Of a DNA stretch of 32,625 bases, positions 31,606 to 32,625 are shown piece after piece. The first letter of the stretch is position 1; the number at the start of each line of letters is the position of its first letter. Source of the DNA: Nannocystaceae bacterium (GTDB lineage Bacteria > Myxococcota_A > Polyangia > Nannocystales > Nannocystaceae); the NCBI GenBank assembly GCA_019694555.1, contig JAIBBS010000095.1, forward strand, positions 1-32,625, given 5' to 3'. The notes under the pieces are model-generated. The model searched no databases, was not told the DNA's origin, and worked only from the letters and a program-made list of their open reading frames with translations. The translations under genes and the position numbers were made by a program.

Positions 31606-32625
31606 TCACGACGGCCGCTCGAGCGCGACCAGGCTCAGGCCCTCGACGCCGGTGTCCTTGTGCAGCGTGCCGTCGATCTCGGCGTAGCGCAGCATGGGGT
31701 TGCGCGAGCGGTTCTTGCGGTCGAGCAGGCGGGTCTGGAAGTCCTGCAGCGGCTGCACCTGGTAGGCCCACAGATCCGCGTGGACCCACTTCTTGCTGTA
31801 GATGGTGCGCAGCACCCTGGAGGACTCGTCGCTGGGCAGCGCGGCGATGTTGGCGAGAAAGTCGTCGGTGTACTTGAAGTACTCCTCGGCGTTGCTCATG
31901 TAGAGCGTTCGCACCGTCACGCCCAGCGACTTGCACACCGCGCCCACGGTGCGCAGGCTGTGGGCGCCCGCGAGGTTGCCCGGCATCATGCGCACGCGTC
32001 CGGTCTGGTACATCGCGCGGACGTGCGCGTACAGCTCGGGATCGGACAGCCACGAGGTCGGCGCGCCGGTCTGCTTGTGCTTGCGCGCGATGACGCGTTC
32101 GAGGTGGCGGTAGACCGTCTCGCGCGCGGTCGCGAAGCCACGCAGGATGCGGGTGCGCGCCTTCTCGTCGAGCGAGGCGAACGCGTCCTCGAGCAGCTTG
32201 CGCGTGGCGGCCTCGTTCTTGGCGTGCCACGCATCGACCAGCGCGCGCGGCTCCTCGTGCGCGAGGACCAGCGCTTCGTACATGCGCTGCAGATCGACGA
32301 CGCGATAGTCGATGTCGAGCAGGAAGGCGTACTCGGCCTTCATCTTCGCCATCATCGTGAAGTTCATGTCCGAGCCCACGCCGATGTACGCGCCGCCCTT
32401 GTCGGCGATGAACTCGAAGTAGAGATCGTGGCGGGTCTCGTTGCTCTGGACGTAGTGGATGTCGACCGGGATCGGCTCGTCTGCGTCGCCGGCGAGCAGG
32501 GCCTCGCGCGTCGCGGCGTCGAGGCGGGTCAGCTTCGCCGGGCCGAAGGTCTCGACCGGCGCGGGCGCGGGCGTCGGCTCGGCGGCCGCGCCCGCGGCCG
32601 CGCTCGCGGGCGGCTTGTCCGCAGG
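31606..32625 (-). CDS. Conserved hypothetical protein, 5' end beyond the window
   Basis: 339 aa visible; the frame is open to the right edge, so the true start lies outside. A Pro/Ala-rich stretch (PTPAPAPVETFGPAKL) precedes a compact alpha/beta domain with striking conserved-looking runs: VDIHYVQSNETRHDLYFEFI, GGAYIGVGSDMNFTMMAKMK and LLDIDYRVVDLQRMYEAL. This resembles a family I know under the name LIC_10091 (Leptospira), with no established function; the match is from memory and tentative. A GTG at 32379 is an internal candidate start, but it would delete the VQSNETRHDLYFEF block and is unlikely. Confidence 0.8.
   Translation of the reverse strand, partial: PADKPPASAAAGAAAEPTPAPAPVETFGPAKLTRLDAATREALLAGDADEPIPVDIHYVQSNETRHDLYFEFIADKGGAYIGVGSDMNFTMMAKMKAEYAFLLDIDYRVVDLQRMYEALVLAHEEPRALVDAWHAKNEAATRKLLEDAFASLDEKARTRILRGFATARETVYRHLERVIARKHKQTGAPTSWLSDPELYAHVRAMYQTGRVRMMPGNLAGAHSLRTVGAVCKSLGVTVRTLYMSNAEEYFKYTDDFLANIAALPSDESSRVLRTIYSKKWVHADLWAYQVQPLQDFQTRLLDRKNRSRNPMLRYAEIDGTLHKDTGVEGLSLVALERPS

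Overview
The window is very GC-rich (a few AT-containing promoter-like islands stand out), uses many GTG starts, and packs its genes into strings joined by ATGA, GTGA or TGATG junctions. Domain content points to a myxobacterium (Myxococcota), most likely near Nannocystales. The pointers are a receiver-DUF4388-Roadblock protein, a lipoprotein with a short Cys cluster followed by a Ser/Thr/Gly tail, a large DUF4175-like protein, and an EXPERA-domain membrane protein of the kind associated with sterol biology. This placement is inference from content, not a database match.

Positions 6-12761 are all on the minus strand and form a flagellar locus. In transcription order it runs: a FlhG/MinD-like ATPase with an extra C-terminal domain, a small barrel-like envelope protein, a Ser/Thr/Gly-rich lipoprotein, a sigma-54 response regulator (GAFSGA variant), an exported TPR protein, FlgB, FlgC, FliE, FliF, FliG, FliH, FliI, FliJ, and a MotE/YlxF-like lipoprotein cut close to the window edge. 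I found two close matches to the sigma-54 -24/-12 promoter: one before the FlhG-like gene and one in the 42-base gap between the regulator and the TPR-flgB string. The regulator has its own sigma-70-like promoter. This looks like a self-contained sigma-54 flagellar regulatory circuit.

Positions 12887-14047 (plus) hold a divergent receiver-DUF4388-Roadblock protein. Positions 14062-18653 (minus) hold a coupled pair: a DUF4175-like membrane/coiled-coil protein and an exported HExxH metalloprotease with TPR-like repeats. Positions 18826-20677 (plus) hold a coupled ECF sigma factor, a membrane anti-sigma-like protein and a small exported protein, closed by a hairpin.

Positions 20847-27261 (plus) form an envelope-building block: an AsmA-like/GT51 transglycosylase fusion, an overlapping outer-membrane barrel-like protein, and a bifunctional PBP1A-type enzyme. 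A lipoprotein of unknown function lies convergent to it (27293-28081), followed by a 624-base stretch with no convincing gene. Positions 28706-31190 (plus) hold a membrane/winged-helix-like protein, a TM2-SHOCT protein and an exported M24 peptidase. The right end (minus) holds an EXPERA-domain protein, whose gene overlaps the M24 gene tail to tail, and a partial conserved hypothetical protein that runs off the edge.

The most unusual points are the flagellar basal-body/export operon in a probable member of a gliding lineage with its sigma-54 wiring readable from sequence, the AsmA-GT51 fusion coupled to a barrel protein, and the bacterial EXPERA protein.
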